Part shown: positions 1 to 10,886 of the stretch, piece after piece
How the letters are laid out: the number at the start of each line of letters is the position of its first letter
How positions within the stretch are numbered: position 1 is the first letter of the stretch
Assembly (NCBI GenBank): GCA_039619475.1
Contig: CM077115.1
Location: 594,729,643 to 594,793,642 of the forward strand
Direction of reading: 5' to 3'
Length of the DNA stretch: 64,000 nt
Source of the DNA: Icerya purchasi
Lineage: Eukaryota > Arthropoda > Insecta > Hemiptera > Monophlebidae
Program-made: the position numbers and the translations under genes
The notes under the pieces: generated by a model
The model's input: the letters and a program-made list of their open reading frames with translations, nothing else
The model's database searches: none
Told to the model about the DNA's origin: nothing

Positions 1-320
1 ATATATGTAGATATATATGTGTATATATGTAGATATATATGTATATATGTAGATATATATGTATATATGTAGATATATATGTATATATATGTAGATATAT
101 ATGTATATATGTAGATATATATGTATATATGTAGATATATATGTGTATATATGTAGATATATATGTATATATATGTAGATATATATGTATATATATATAT
201 GTAGATATATATGTATATATCTACATATATATGTGTATATATGTAGATATATATGTATATATGTAGATATATATGTATATATATATATATATGTAGATAT
301 ATATGTATATATCCTGCATG
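1..320. repeat. TA-rich microsatellite with regular GTAGA interruptions
   Basis: Alternating TA and TG dinucleotides are interrupted at near-regular spacing by the word ATGTAGATATAT, giving units of about 20 to 34 bases. One inverted unit (ATCTACAT) lies near 217-228. The tract starts at the window edge, so its true left limit is unknown. The open frame across it is a by-product of the repeat. Confidence 0.95.
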
Positions 321-621
321 TGAATTACACTGCTCCAGATTTTGTAATATCATTAGTAAAAGGTTAGATGTTATCACTTATTTTGAGATATTAGTATATT
401 GAAAAATAAATACTGATTCTTAAATTCCATTAAAATTTCTGTTCCAATTTTGTTGTTTATTTTTATTTATAAAGATTTTGTTTCATGAATAGTGTTTTTA
501 GGGAACAGTTTGAAATACAATATGTATATAATAAGCATCCTTTAAGCCTTTAAAAACATTCTATAAATTATTGCTGATGAATTAGCATTAACTCTCTGTG
601 TTCAAAATAGATTGTGAAATG

Positions 622-630
622 TATATATAG
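622..630 (+). promoter_or_regulatory. possible TATA box upstream of the single-exon gene
   Basis: TATATATAG lies 48 bases before the ATG at 678. That spacing would allow a start site near 650 and a very short leader. In DNA this AT-rich the motif is expected often by chance, so this is only a candidate. Confidence 0.2.
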
Positions 631-677
631 AGAAGATTTACATGTAAGTTTTGATGAATTTTTAATTACCTGTAATA

Positions 678-1646
678 ATGGTATCAACGAGTAAAGTGAT
701 GGTTAATGTTGGTAATAACGGAATAAATAAAGAAGCAATTCTTAAAAGCGAACTGGAAAGGATACGCAGCGATATAATGAAAAAATATAATGCGTTAAAG
801 TATGCGACTAAATCTATTACAAATACTTCAGCTGCAATGCTTGAACCTGTTACAAAACAGATATTGGATATTCGGGAATCATTACAAATACCTAAAAGGA
901 TGAAAAATGGTTCTGATGGAATAAGTGATGATATATCAATGGTAAAACGACACAAACTTTCTAATGACAGTAGGAAACGTGATTATGAGACTGCTATTGA
1001 AAATGAAGAAGAATATGAAAATCGTGATAATAAGGCCCTTAATATATATGAAACGGCTCCATTTCAAATAGATTATGATGAACCTCTACCAAATGATCCT
1101 GTATATGGAATACAATATAATGCGAACACACATGAGTATATGATGGGTTCAACACCAATTTCATGGAATCGGAAATGTGGTGAAATTTATTTAGGAAAAG
1201 GAAGAACACTAACTAAATTTCCTTACACACCAGGACTGATTCATTTACTGATGGAAGCAAATGTTGATGAGAATAAATATACAAATAATGATTTAGCTTT
1301 ATATAAACAAATACTGGAATTTACTGGAGCTCATGTACGTGTTACTGGTGTATTAAAGGGTACTCCACTTCCTAAATACAGAAAAATAATACGTCCTCTA
1401 TTTCAATCTACCATAAAGAATGTAAAAGTTTATCAGGGTAAAACGAAAAAGAAACGTGCATATAGGACTGTTCACAAAGTAAATCTTGAAGACTCTCATT
1501 TCAATTATTCTGACGATCCTAATGAATTAGTTGAGCGATTATTGATACTACACAGATCTAAACAATCAGGAAATAATTGTTTAGATACTGAAATTCGGAT
1601 GATTGAAGAAAAGTTGGCTGAAGAAGGATATATTCAGTTAAATTAG
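678..1646 (+). CDS. DUF8207-like single-exon protein, probably mobile-element derived
   Basis: The frame encodes 322 residues. An in-frame stop at 663-665 leaves the ATG at 678 as the first possible start. From memory, the layout fits a family of repeated, single-exon, uncharacterised arthropod proteins (DUF8207). It has a charged helical N-terminus (about residues 18-65, IRSDIMKKYNALKYATKSI), a low-complexity acidic/basic linker (about 70-125), and a core beginning DPVYGIQYN (about 140-148). Next come CGEIYLGKGRTL and a YTPGLIHLLM segment, a basic KYRKIIRPLF patch, and a C-terminal DPNELVERLLILHRSKQSGN block. No signal peptide or membrane segment is visible. Function is unknown. I associate relatives with multicopy elements of Polinton or virus-like type, but no polymerase, integrase or capsid gene is recognisable nearby, so that is inference. 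The frame is intact, with no stops or frameshifts, while its surroundings are decayed. Confidence 0.75.
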   Translation: MVSTSKVMVNVGNNGINKEAILKSELERIRSDIMKKYNALKYATKSITNTSAAMLEPVTKQILDIRESLQIPKRMKNGSDGISDDISMVKRHKLSNDSRKRDYETAIENEEEYENRDNKALNIYETAPFQIDYDEPLPNDPVYGIQYNANTHEYMMGSTPISWNRKCGEIYLGKGRTLTKFPYTPGLIHLLMEANVDENKYTNNDLALYKQILEFTGAHVRVTGVLKGTPLPKYRKIIRPLFQSTIKNVKVYQGKTKKKRAYRTVHKVNLEDSHFNYSDDPNELVERLLILHRSKQSGNNCLDTEIRMIEEKLAEEGYIQLN

Positions 1647-1760
1647 ATATTTTATGTTGTAAAATATTAATGGCTGATAATGATATATTAGAATTTAACA
1701 TTGAAACAATGAAGCAATGATTATTTTTATTGATTATAATGAATGTCATAAAAATTATTG

Positions 1761-1766
1761 AATAAA
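1761..1766 (+). terminator. AATAAA polyadenylation signal candidate
   Basis: AATAAA lies 115 bases after the stop of the single-exon gene, in the same orientation. It is a plausible 3' end signal, but the motif is common in AT-rich DNA. Confidence 0.35.
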
Positions 1767-3277
1767 TTGTGAACAATATTGAATTAAATCTTTTGTTATT
1801 ATCTATGATCGTATCAAATTATAAAATATAGTTAAAAGGTTGGATATTCGACACATTCAGATATATAATGTAAGAGATAAATAAAAAACTGACGAATATG
1901 ACGAAAAATTGAGTAAAATTGTATGAAAGACATTAAAACGCAAGAAAATGAAAAGAAATATCATAAATTGTTGAAAAAAAATAGCGTAAAAAGACTCTAA
2001 AACATAAGAACATGATAAGAAATAATGGAAAACTGTTTATAATTAGTTAGTATGGTGGGAAAATTTGTTAATAGTGTTGAAATATAAAAAAATTGTAAAA
2101 GAAGAAAACGTTTACTACATGTCTGTGCAACGACAAGTAAAGCTAGGGCGATGGACGACGAAGTGTTGATTGTCAAAACGATTATAGGAGTCCCTTGCTC
2201 CCTCCAGCTTAAAAGGAATGGTTATAGAGGTGTTTAAAGATTTCCTTAGTGTATGGGGTATGGGCTGTGAATGTGTTGAGAAAACATTCAGTAAACGTCT
2301 GGAGCTTTATGGCTGCTCTTATTAAACGTTAGCATGATAGTCTGTTGAAGATATCGAGCGGGCGAGCAAAATACAAAGTCCCTGTCAATTCATTAAATCA
2401 AACGTTCAAAGATGTGACTGGTAAATCCAATAATCAAATGTAGATCGTGATTGCGGGCCTACAACATTCAACTGGTTCTGCGCTTGTTAAGTTGTAGATG
2501 TGCACAGATGAAGCGAAAGGTGATGTGAAAGCATAAATATGTACTGTTATCATTGATGACTAACGATATTGTAATGAGATGTAAGAAAGAAAAAAAAAAA
2601 AAACCCTTACAACGTTGTTGAAAGATCGATGAAAATTGTGTAAAAAGTACAAAAAAAAGACTGGAAAATGATGCGAAATAGCAAAAATTGCTTAAAACAA
2701 TGTAAAAGTAGTAAAATGTGCGAAAAATTGTAAAAAATGATTGAAAATTGTACATAATTAGTCAAAAGTAAGGAAAACGTTTACCTCTCTCTCTATAATC
2801 ACAAATACTATTCATAGTTATCAACATCCGTTTCAAAAATAATAGTAAGAGGGAGATTAAAAAAAATGTAAAAATAAAACATCTTAAAACGATGCAAGAT
2901 ATATAAATTTCCTTCAAATTTTATATTTCAAATAATAAGACTTATACATTTACAACAGTCTCTGGATTGCTTCATCCTTTCTTCATATATAAAATTGAAA
3001 TCTTTACTGCCATCCCAGCCATATAACATTCTATTCAGAAATAAAATGTATGAATAAAGCATGGTACGAAAATTTCCTTCACATTTGAAATCGACGAATG
3101 AGTGAAAGAGGTGATCGAGTGATATATACAATCTTGGTAATGTGATAAATATAGAGAAATAATTATCTCATTTATTTTGGGTGTGTAAAAAAAAAATCCT
3201 CGCTATTCAACGTCTTTTTTTTGGAGAGTGGGGAGGATGCTTTCAATCATTAGTTTTGCAAAGAATTGATTGCTCCG
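1767..3277. other. AT-rich noncoding stretch, no gene seen
   Basis: Short open frames only, none with a recognisable domain. Bases ~2100-2470 are noticeably less AT-rich but broken by stops in every frame. The phrase GAAAACGTTTAC occurs twice (around 2105 and 2775) in similar surroundings of 'aaaattgtaaaa', which suggests degenerate tandem structure beginning here. Confidence 0.6.
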
Positions 3278-5879
3278 CTAAAAGTTGTGTGACTCCGCAT
3301 CTAAATGAATGATAAAAGGTAATGAAGCCGTTCTGTATGAGCTTACAAAAGTATATGATAAAGTACGCCAACAACACCTCTGAACAATAATTATGTGTGC
3401 GGGAACTGCTTGTATTCTTTTATACGGTCTTGCAGCAGATATGATTAAACAAATATAAATGAATGAAATGTAAAAATAATACGTGGGGCTGGAGTTAATT
3501 TTGAAAATATATAGTGAGATTTTTCGGAAACATGCATACAATTGTGTAGAAAAAGGGGTGATGTAATAATTTTGCTAGCATGAACATTTATTTAGAATAA
3601 TTTCGTATTACATTATTAGACTTTGAACATAGATAGCAAGAGGGAAAAGGAGTGATTGCTTCGACATGAGTAAAACGAACGAAGTGTTTTCGTAGGTTAG
3701 TGATTATATAGAAAAAATTATAGGCGAATGTAATTTGTAGTGAAAAATAGTATGTTTGGGCTAATTTTAAAAATTCATGATAGTTTAGTGGAGTCTTACG
3801 GTGAATGCATTTATAGATGTAGTGATTTCAATATTTTTGTCATGTATGGAAAATAAAAAAATTAAAAAAAAACTACTATAATTTCAAGATGTTAAAAATA
3901 ATTACAGAAAAATTAACTCATAATGTAAGTAGAAGGAGTGAATTCGTCATGAATGTTTACAAGAATATGTTTTCTATAGGTTAGGCCCTTTGCGAATTGA
4001 AGAAAAATTTAAACGATAAAAAAATAATATATGTACGATAGATTAAAAAAAAAAAAAATATTATTGACAATCGGAAAATGAGATAATGATCTGTAAGGAG
4101 ATTGCTAATTTTGGAAATGATGAAATATATTTAAGTTGATTTTAAAGTAATTATGCACGATTCGAATTTTGGAAATAGATTACATAGTATGAATGGAGCG
4201 AAGAACCATTTTCTACGATTTCCTGAAAAAACTATATTACGATAAGAATAGTGTCGTCAATGAACGTACAGATATATCAGTAGTAATGAAGCGAAAGTGT
4301 CTGCGGCGTACATTTGTCTGCACAGCATATTACAAAAAAGATTTGAAAAAATTTTAGCGTAATGAAAGAATAAAAAATATACTCGGGCTAATTTTATAAC
4401 ACAGAGAAAAAAATGTTACTGTTCGTTACCTGAAAAAGAAAACAATATTCTTTTAGGCGACCTTTTTGTGTTCGATATGATGACTGTTCAGGGATAGATG
4501 CAGGTATCTTTAACGTATTTTTACAATCAGGCTGTTGCCCTCGAGAATATAACCTTCTATTTCACTCACATACACTCTCTCACTCGCACATTGCAACCCT
4601 GATCTGGTCGTGCTACCGTGTTTTTTTTTTCTTCGAACATGCTGTGGTTCGTAAACTAACAGGTTTTTTCTATCTGTCGCTCTATACAATTGTCCGCCAA
4701 CACCTCATAGACGAACTCGTGTATATCGCGGAAAAATAATTTACGAAATTTAAAAAAAATATTAAAACCATACATGTATTTGTATAAAAATATGATTATG
4801 AAAGATTTTAAAAAATTTTGTCGATTGAAAAATAAAATATATAGATTAATTAAATTCTACGGTAACTAAGCTCAGAAAAGTATTACATACAAAGAATGAT
4901 GAACGGTAAAGAGGTTCAAGGTTAGATTCAGGCTTTTGATAGAAAAAATAACAAATGAATAAAATAAATGAAAGTGGAATAACGGACGGATACAGTGACG
5001 AATGCGTAGAAACATGTGTGCAGAACGGATGTTTGAGATTCACGACGACTGATTTGCATAAAAATAAAAAACTTATGAACGGTGAAATGATTGGAAGCTT
5101 AAAAATCTGTAATACATTAATATGAATGATTTGGTAAATAGTGCTAACGGATGTGTATGCGTGTATAAGTATTTGAGAATAAATAAATAAAAATAACATT
5201 ATGTATGGTTGTTAATTTAGTCCAGGGTAGTAAAAGGAGAGAAGAAGAAATTTTTAGATCCGTGTAAAGTGAAAAATATTGAGAGTCGGTTCGATTTTGA
5301 AAATACATAATAGGAATGTATAACATGCACAGATATAGTGTTGTGTAGTCGTGACAATGTATATATGTGTGGGAACGACTTGTACGCTTTTGTGACGGAT
5401 CTGGCGGTCGAGGAGTACGGGGAAAAAATATAAAAAGTATATAGCATCAGTAAATTGTCTTCGTTGATTATAAATTTCGATTCATTTTGATAATGTATAA
5501 TGGAGAACGTGTGTGAGAAGTGTCGGGATGCTTTCGCGACAGTCGAGGGTTTGATGGGGTCTTAAACAGAAAATAAAATATAATATGAAAAGATCTTGAA
5601 AAATATTTGGAGTTTGAAATAAATAAAATATTCTTAAACTAATAGACTTGGAAAAAAATTAATATGAATGATTGGGAAACCATCTCTAGCATATGTGTGT
5701 GCAGGAATGGGTGGCGCGGATTCACATTCGGGTGGATGTCCTCGTGAAAAATAATATGAAAGATTTGTAATTTGTGTAGGGTGTAAAGGAGAGGGAGGGG
5801 TGGTTGAAATCGTGTTAAATAAAACTCTACTCGACATAAATTTACAAATACTTACTTTTGGAAAAAATCTTTGGAGGGA
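3278..5879. repeat. highly degenerate satellite-like array
   Basis: Short phrases recur in the same order across the stretch: 'gctaattttR' followed by an AT-rich tract and 'atac', 'tgaacgaRtgtg', and 'tgtgcgggaaNNNcttgtaNgctttNNg' (for example near 3400, 5370, 5511 and 5695). Later parts repeat these words with more GC (7226, 7470). This is the expected look of old tandem units that have drifted. I cannot fix the unit length by eye. No coding frame is supported. Confidence 0.55.
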
Positions 5880-6905
5880 GAAAAAAAATATTTTAGAGTA
5901 ATTCCATAATACATAGACATGAAAAAATTATTAAGAACGATATGGAAACTAATTGCAGAGGATGTGTATGCATTCATACAGTAAAGGTATCGAAGGATTT
6001 ATTTTTAGATTATGAGAAAAATAAAAATAATGTACTGTCGGGAGAAATGATCGGAAACGTGAAAAATATAATTGGAATAATTCCATAATACTTGGAGTTG
6101 AAAAAAGTTATTATGAACGGTATGGGAACTAACGACGGCTGATGTGTATGCATTCATACAGTAAAGGTATCGAAGGATTTATTTTTAGATTATGAGAAAA
6201 ATAAAAATAATGTACTGTCGTGAGAAATGATCGGAAACGTGAAAAATATAATTGGAATAATTCCATAATACTTGGAGTTGCATAAAGGATATTATGAACG
6301 ATATGTAGACTAACTGCAGAGGATGTGTAAGCCTTCATATCAGTGAAGACATTATAGGATTTATTTTTAGAATCGGAGAAAAATAAAAATAATACACCGT
6401 CGGAAGGAAAGATCGGAAGCAAAAAAATATAATTAGGATAATTTCATAATAATTAGACTCGAAAAAATTATTAAGATCGATATGGAAACTAACTGTAGAA
6501 GATGTGTGCGCATTCATCGCGTTGAAGACATTGTAGGATTTATTTTTAGAATCGGAGAAAAATAAAAATATTATGAACGGTCAGAAGAAATGATCGGAAG
6601 TGAAGAAAATATATAATTGTAATAATTCCATAATACTTGGAGTTGAATAAAAGTTATCATGAGCGGTATGGGAACTAACTGCAGAAGATGTGTGCGCATT
6701 CATCGCGTTGAAGACATTGTAGGATTTATTTTTAGAATCGGAGAAAAATAAAAATATTATGAACGGTCAGAAGAAATGATCGGAAGTGAAGAAAATATAT
6801 AATTGGAATAATTCCATAATACTTGGAGTTGAATAAAAGTTATTATGAACGGTATGGGAGCTAACGACAGCAGATGGGTGTGCGGGAATGGACGGTGAGC
6901 ATTCA
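5880..6905 (+). repeat. tandem repeat of ~180 bp, about five units
   Basis: The word GGATTTATTTTTAGA falls at about 5995, 6175, 6357, 6536 and 6722, so the period is 179-186 bases. Each unit also carries 'aataattccataatacttgg', a 'gaacggtatgggaactaac' phrase, 'gatgtgtRtgcattcat', and 'gagaaaaataaaaataatg'. Adjacent units are mostly well over 80% alike by eye. Units near 6420-6790 share variants (GCGCATTCATCGCGTTG) not seen in the first two, suggesting local homogenisation. Confidence 0.9.
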
Positions 6906-7422
6906 TAGCGGTCACAGAAAAAAATAATTACCTCTCAATATGAGATGATGGATGCGTTGGGAACGTCGATCGGGGGTTTAATGGTCGTAGTAAAAGTAAA
7001 TAGAATGTGATATATTCGATATTAAAACAACGGAATCGATCGGAAAAGAGGATGGAAGGGGTAAAGGAGACTAAGGATATTTTAGACTATAGAAATAATT
7101 GATTTGTTAATTTATAAATGTTTTGGATAACCGGTTAGATTTAGACAACAGAGCAGTGATTGGGTTATTATGTGAAAAAAATAATAATTAAAAAAAAAGT
7201 AATCGCGATAGTATAAACAGACAACACGTGCGGGGGATCTGCGTGTGCGCTTTCGCGGAGAATAACGTTATGTTAGATATATGCGCGGGATCGGGTCGAT
7301 CGCTTTAGCATATGGTAGTAAGATCGGAGAATCATGAAAATAAAAAAATATGCTTCGACTAATTTTATATTATGTATACTTAGACTTTGAAATATTAAAG
7401 AAATAATCGCGGTATCGGGAAC
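6906..7422 (+). repeat. degenerate continuation of the satellite array
   Basis: Related phrases continue with rising GC content, for example 'acacgtgcgggggatctgcgtgtgcgctttcgcgg' in pieces near 7226. These foreshadow the 358-bp units that follow. No gene is visible. Confidence 0.5.
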
Positions 7423-8138
7423 GGAGCGTTCGTGTGTGTGTGTGTGTGATATCGCGGTGGATATCGGAATATGCGGGGGATCGGCGCGTGCGCTTTCGCG
7501 ACGGCGACTGGAGCGTGTGCGGGATCGAAATATACATGTGAGAGGTGTGAACTGGAGTTATAGGTTAGATTTACGCTTTAAATAATATATTGGGGTTAAA
7601 TTTTGGAATTTTCTTACTTAGGTCCTGAATTTTGAAAAAATTGTGATAACATAGCAGTGGGCGGTCGGGGCGAGCGGGGACTTGGGTTACTTTCGGACAT
7701 TAATTAATATACTTATGTTAATTAATAATCGGTTCTGTTTATCAGAAACGAGCAGGACGCGTACGAGGGAATTTTGGAGACGGAGCGTTCGTGTGTGTGT
7801 GTGTGTGATATCGCGGCGGATATCGGAATATGCGGGTGATCGGCGCGTGCGCTTTCGCGACGGCGACCGGAGCGTGTGCGGGATCGAAATATACATGTGA
7901 GAGGTGTGAACTGGAGGTGTTGGGTTAAATTTACGCTTTAAATAATATATTGGGGTTAAATTTTGGAATTTTCTTACTTAGGTCCTGAATTTTGAAAAAA
8001 AAATTGCGGTAAAGCAGTGGGCGGGTGGGGTCAGCGGAGACTTGGGTTACTTTCGGACATTAATTAATATACTTATGTTAATTAATAATCGGATCGGTTT
8101 ATCGGAAACGAGCGGGACGCATACGGGGGAATTTCGGA
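7423..8138 (+). repeat. two tandem 358-bp units with internal GT tract
   Basis: CGGAGCGTTCGTGTGTGTGT begins at 7423 and again at 7781, exactly 358 bases apart. Each unit contains an 11-13 dinucleotide-scale GT run, an alternating ATATCGCGGYGGATATCGG block, a GCGCGTGCGCTTTCGCGACG block, a palindromic TTAATTAATATACTTATGTTAATTAATAA segment (given here by its halves), and 'TTTATCRGAAACGAGCRGGAC'. The copies differ by scattered substitutions and small indels, so this is a recent duplication within an older array. Confidence 0.9.
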
Positions 8139-8430
8139 GAAATTTGGGGAACTTGGGGGAACTTTCAGCACCTGGACACTAATTGGGGTTACTTGCGCCC
8201 CCGAATAACACTTTGGACAGCTTATTGACCTCGGGACACTGTTTGGACGTTCGGTTTATCGGAAACGAGCGGGAACCGTCCGGGGAAACTCGGAGGAATC
8301 GGGGGAAACTTGGGTGAATTTTGACCACCTGGACATGAATTGGGGTGACTTTTGTGTTCGGATTACCGGTCTGGGGTGAATTTTCGACTCCGGGACAGGA
8401 ATTGGGGTTCGGATTAGCGGACGCCCCAGT
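8139..8430 (+). repeat. GC-richer short degenerate repeats ending the array
   Basis: Phrases 'cacctggaca..aattggggt.actt', 'cgggacaggaattggggttcgg' and 'ggtttatcggaaacgagcggga' recur two or three times, the last copied from the 358-bp unit. The array character stops near 8430. Confidence 0.65.
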
Positions 8431-8519
8431 CCCCGCTTTTATTGACTACTGTTTATATTATTTGTATCATTGACAACAGTTAAATTATTTGCAACATTCG
8501 ACATTGGCGGTATGTATAT

Positions 8520-9300
8520 CAAAAGGAGAGGACAATGTGTACTAAAGTAGGAAATCGTTTCAAGTGCACCGACGTGTCGTGAAAAGACGGCATGAATGTG
8601 ATGTGGAAATGGTTGGTTCATTCTTTAGTTCAAGTCTGAATTCTGCGCGCTTAAATTCCATGAATGTGAGGTCGTGCGGCTCTCGTAAATCCAAGTTAAG
8701 ATCACCGGCGATAACATCGACCATTTCAGCGCCTTGTATGGAATCTACGTTAAACTGATCGACGTCTGTGTTACAGAAGAAGAGGCGTATAGCTCGAGGA
8801 AACTTGCGATCGACGAATTTGTGATCCATGAAACGGACCTCAATCATTGCTTTCCCCTTCGGTAGTAAGGACTGACCATCACCAATCTTGGGGTTAGTAC
8901 TGATGAGAAGGCAACATCACCTTGTCGCAACACTTGCACGAGCGGGATGTAGCGGCTGCCAGATAATTTTGTAGCGGAACTTTTTACTCGATCGCTTGTA
9001 AATCTGTGTCTGGAAAACAGGCGGTAGTTGGCTGAGGTCGCTGGTAACAAAATGGTGCTCGTAATCATGCATAATGTGCTCAAGTCAAAAATGTTTGTTT
9101 GAGCAGAGCAGATTCGATCATACTGTACTCATCGATGAAAACAGCGCGACCATTTCCGAATGCTGCCCGAAATCCGTTCAGTGCTTCCACTTGGAAGCCC
9201 TTTTTCATCTTTTGCAAGTTCCTGACATGAAAAACAATGTGCACAGTGGATCATCCGGTACGTGCATAAATAATAATTTTTTGCGCTCGCTTCCATTGTA
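8520..9300 (-). pseudogene. decayed PIF1-like helicase joined to an endonuclease-like domain
   Basis: On the minus strand, fragments in shifting frames follow the order of the SF1 PIF1-like helicase family. A motif II region VFIDEYSMIES (about 9110-9143) comes first, then a motif III-like LSQLPPVF (9013-9036). After these come PLVQVLRQGDVAFSSVLT (about 8890-8950) and FPRAIRLFFCNTDVDQFN (about 8740-8800). Directly after this, still minus, come IAGDLNLDLREPHDLTFMEF and FRLELKNEPT, then AVFSRHVGALETISYFSTHC in another frame (about 8520-8600). That order resembles an AP-endonuclease-type domain fused behind the helicase. The Walker A motif is not found. Stops and frameshifts break it at several points, so it is dead. 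PIF1-helicase plus endonuclease (and OTU) is the domain set described for Helentron/Helitron2 elements; assignment to that group is inference. Confidence 0.7.
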
Positions 9301-10080
9301 AATTTTGTTAAAAAATTCCTCGCCGTTATAAATAAAATCAGTCAAATTTTGCTCATGTTGAAACTGCATTCAGGAAATGAGATACAGTTTGACTTTTAGA
9401 CAAGCACAGATGTAAAGAGGACGACGATAGCTCGCAGGCAACAGGTAGCAAATTCGCCCATACGAGAAAATAGATTAAAGTTCGGTCTGTAAATGTCCTC
9501 AAAAGATGCTAAAATTGCCTTATTTATGAATTTGCGGTTTCTCGAGAGCCGTTGACGCACACCGACCTTCTCATGGAACAATCACCTAGCTGTGCGTTGT
9601 CAGAACGCACACGATGGGATCTTAAAGAAAAATCCTGCAAAAACGTACCATGTTGAGCACATTCGACACCCACTGCGCTTTTTCGACCTGCGACCGATCA
9701 ATGATTCACACGCTGGGCCTTTCTCCAGCGCCGCCAGATGTTACAGATGATATGGATCGCCTTTTAAATAGAACTTTTTAGTGGCGAATGCGCCGATCGC
9801 TTCCAATGGCGACATACAGAAAGCAGCTCAGTCAAAAAACCGCCATCTTTAGAATGAGACGTAAAGAAAATTGTTCGAAGAAGAAAATAAGTAAATAAAA
9901 TTTTTTTTTACGATTTCATAAATTTCTTAAGCGGGGAACCTTCAATAATATTTCGGCTCATCACAAAGTTATCGCATCTGTTAACTTTTAAGTAATGGAC
10001 ATTATTATGCAGGTCCAATAAATAGCAGTTCTAATTCATGCCTACGCTTCCGAGCCTTCCAGATGGTTGTGCGCTTCATA
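9301..10080 (-). other. possible upstream remains of the helicase element
   Basis: This stretch is less AT-rich than its right flank and lies where the N-terminal part of the minus-strand helicase protein would be. No Rep, Walker A or other motif can be read, and every frame is short. It may be the same decayed element or unrelated DNA. Confidence 0.3.
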
Positions 10081-10082
10081 CG

Positions 10083-10255
10083 GATTAAGACATTTTTCGT
10101 TACATATTTCGTTACATAAAATTGTGACATTTTATAAATAACAATCACAAAAATCCTATAAAATATAACAAACGTTACATAAAATTTGGACGTTTTTTGG
10201 GACATTTTTTCTAATGTTGGGTAGTCTAAGAATTACGTTTGTAATTAATATATAT
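10083..10255 (-). repeat. family-A interspersed repeat, copy 1 (partial)
   Basis: Read on the minus strand, the unit starts TTAATTACAAACGTAATTCT and continues with AAAAAATGTCCC, TTTTATGTAACGTTTGTTAT and TAGGATTTTTGTGATTG, the same order as five other copies in the window. It lacks the 3' GAGGCCAAAATGGCC block. A short TA tract lies at its start. Confidence 0.8.
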
Positions 10256-10257
10256 AC

Positions 10258-10886
10258 ATGTGGCGGATCCGCTGGGGGGATAGGTGGACATACCCTCCCA
10301 AGAACCAAAGCCTCTATGAAAAAATTTGTTTTAACTGAGAAATTTAATTTATGCTATAAAAGATTTGTATGAATTTTACCTATGGATTTTGAATAATTAA
10401 TATTTAATACTATTTTCTAGTAAAACTATTATAATGTTCCCTTTTTATTCTATTTTAAATGTAATTATCATCGATTTTTTGCCATTTTTATTTATTTTTA
10501 ATTTTTACTTTGTAATTTTAATTAAAAATAGTTCAATGAGAAATATATATATTTAAACTTGCTCACGAACAAAGAATTCGTATCGGATTACTAACAAAAA
10601 TAAAAAAAGAAGTAAAGTCTAATAAAAATACTATCTTACTATTCTAAACTACCATATTTAAGGTATAATTTTATAATTTCGTTTTATTTTTCATCTCTAA
10701 ATGTGAGTCAAAAGTTAAATTAAAAATTGTATTTATTATATATTTTTGAAATACATTTTTATGAATTTCTATAATTTGATTTTCTTTATGAAAAAAGGGA
10801 TATTTCTCAAATCTACTGCTTACCGTAGAAGATTTTAAGTAATTATATAATTTTCCAGTCAAAATATTCTTCTGGATCCGCCCCTG
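10258..10886. mobile_element. TIR element, hAT-like ends, nonautonomous
   Basis: The left end reads ATGTGGCGGATCCGCTGGGG and the right end, reverse-complemented, reads CAGGGGCGGATCCAG. The shared GGCGGATCC core and CAGGGGC start are typical of hAT-type terminal repeats. The ~600-base interior is AT-rich without coding capacity. The target duplication cannot be read because both flanks are TA-rich. Confidence 0.5.

Noticed and set aside
185..367. 60-codon frame rich in Y, I and C
   Set aside because: It is the microsatellite read as codons.
662..955. 97-codon minus-strand frame opposite the single-exon gene
   Set aside because: Antisense shadow of the supported gene; no family resemblance.
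5880..6905. CRISPR array, because of regularly spaced repeats
   Set aside because: Units are ~180 bp and repeat along their whole length, with no unique spacers; the genome is eukaryotic.
1..8430. Complete Polinton around the 678-1646 gene
   Set aside because: No polymerase B, integrase, protease or capsid-like frame and no long terminal inverted repeats are visible nearby.
9074..9301. 75-codon plus-strand frame
   Set aside because: Antisense to the readable helicase motifs on the minus strand.
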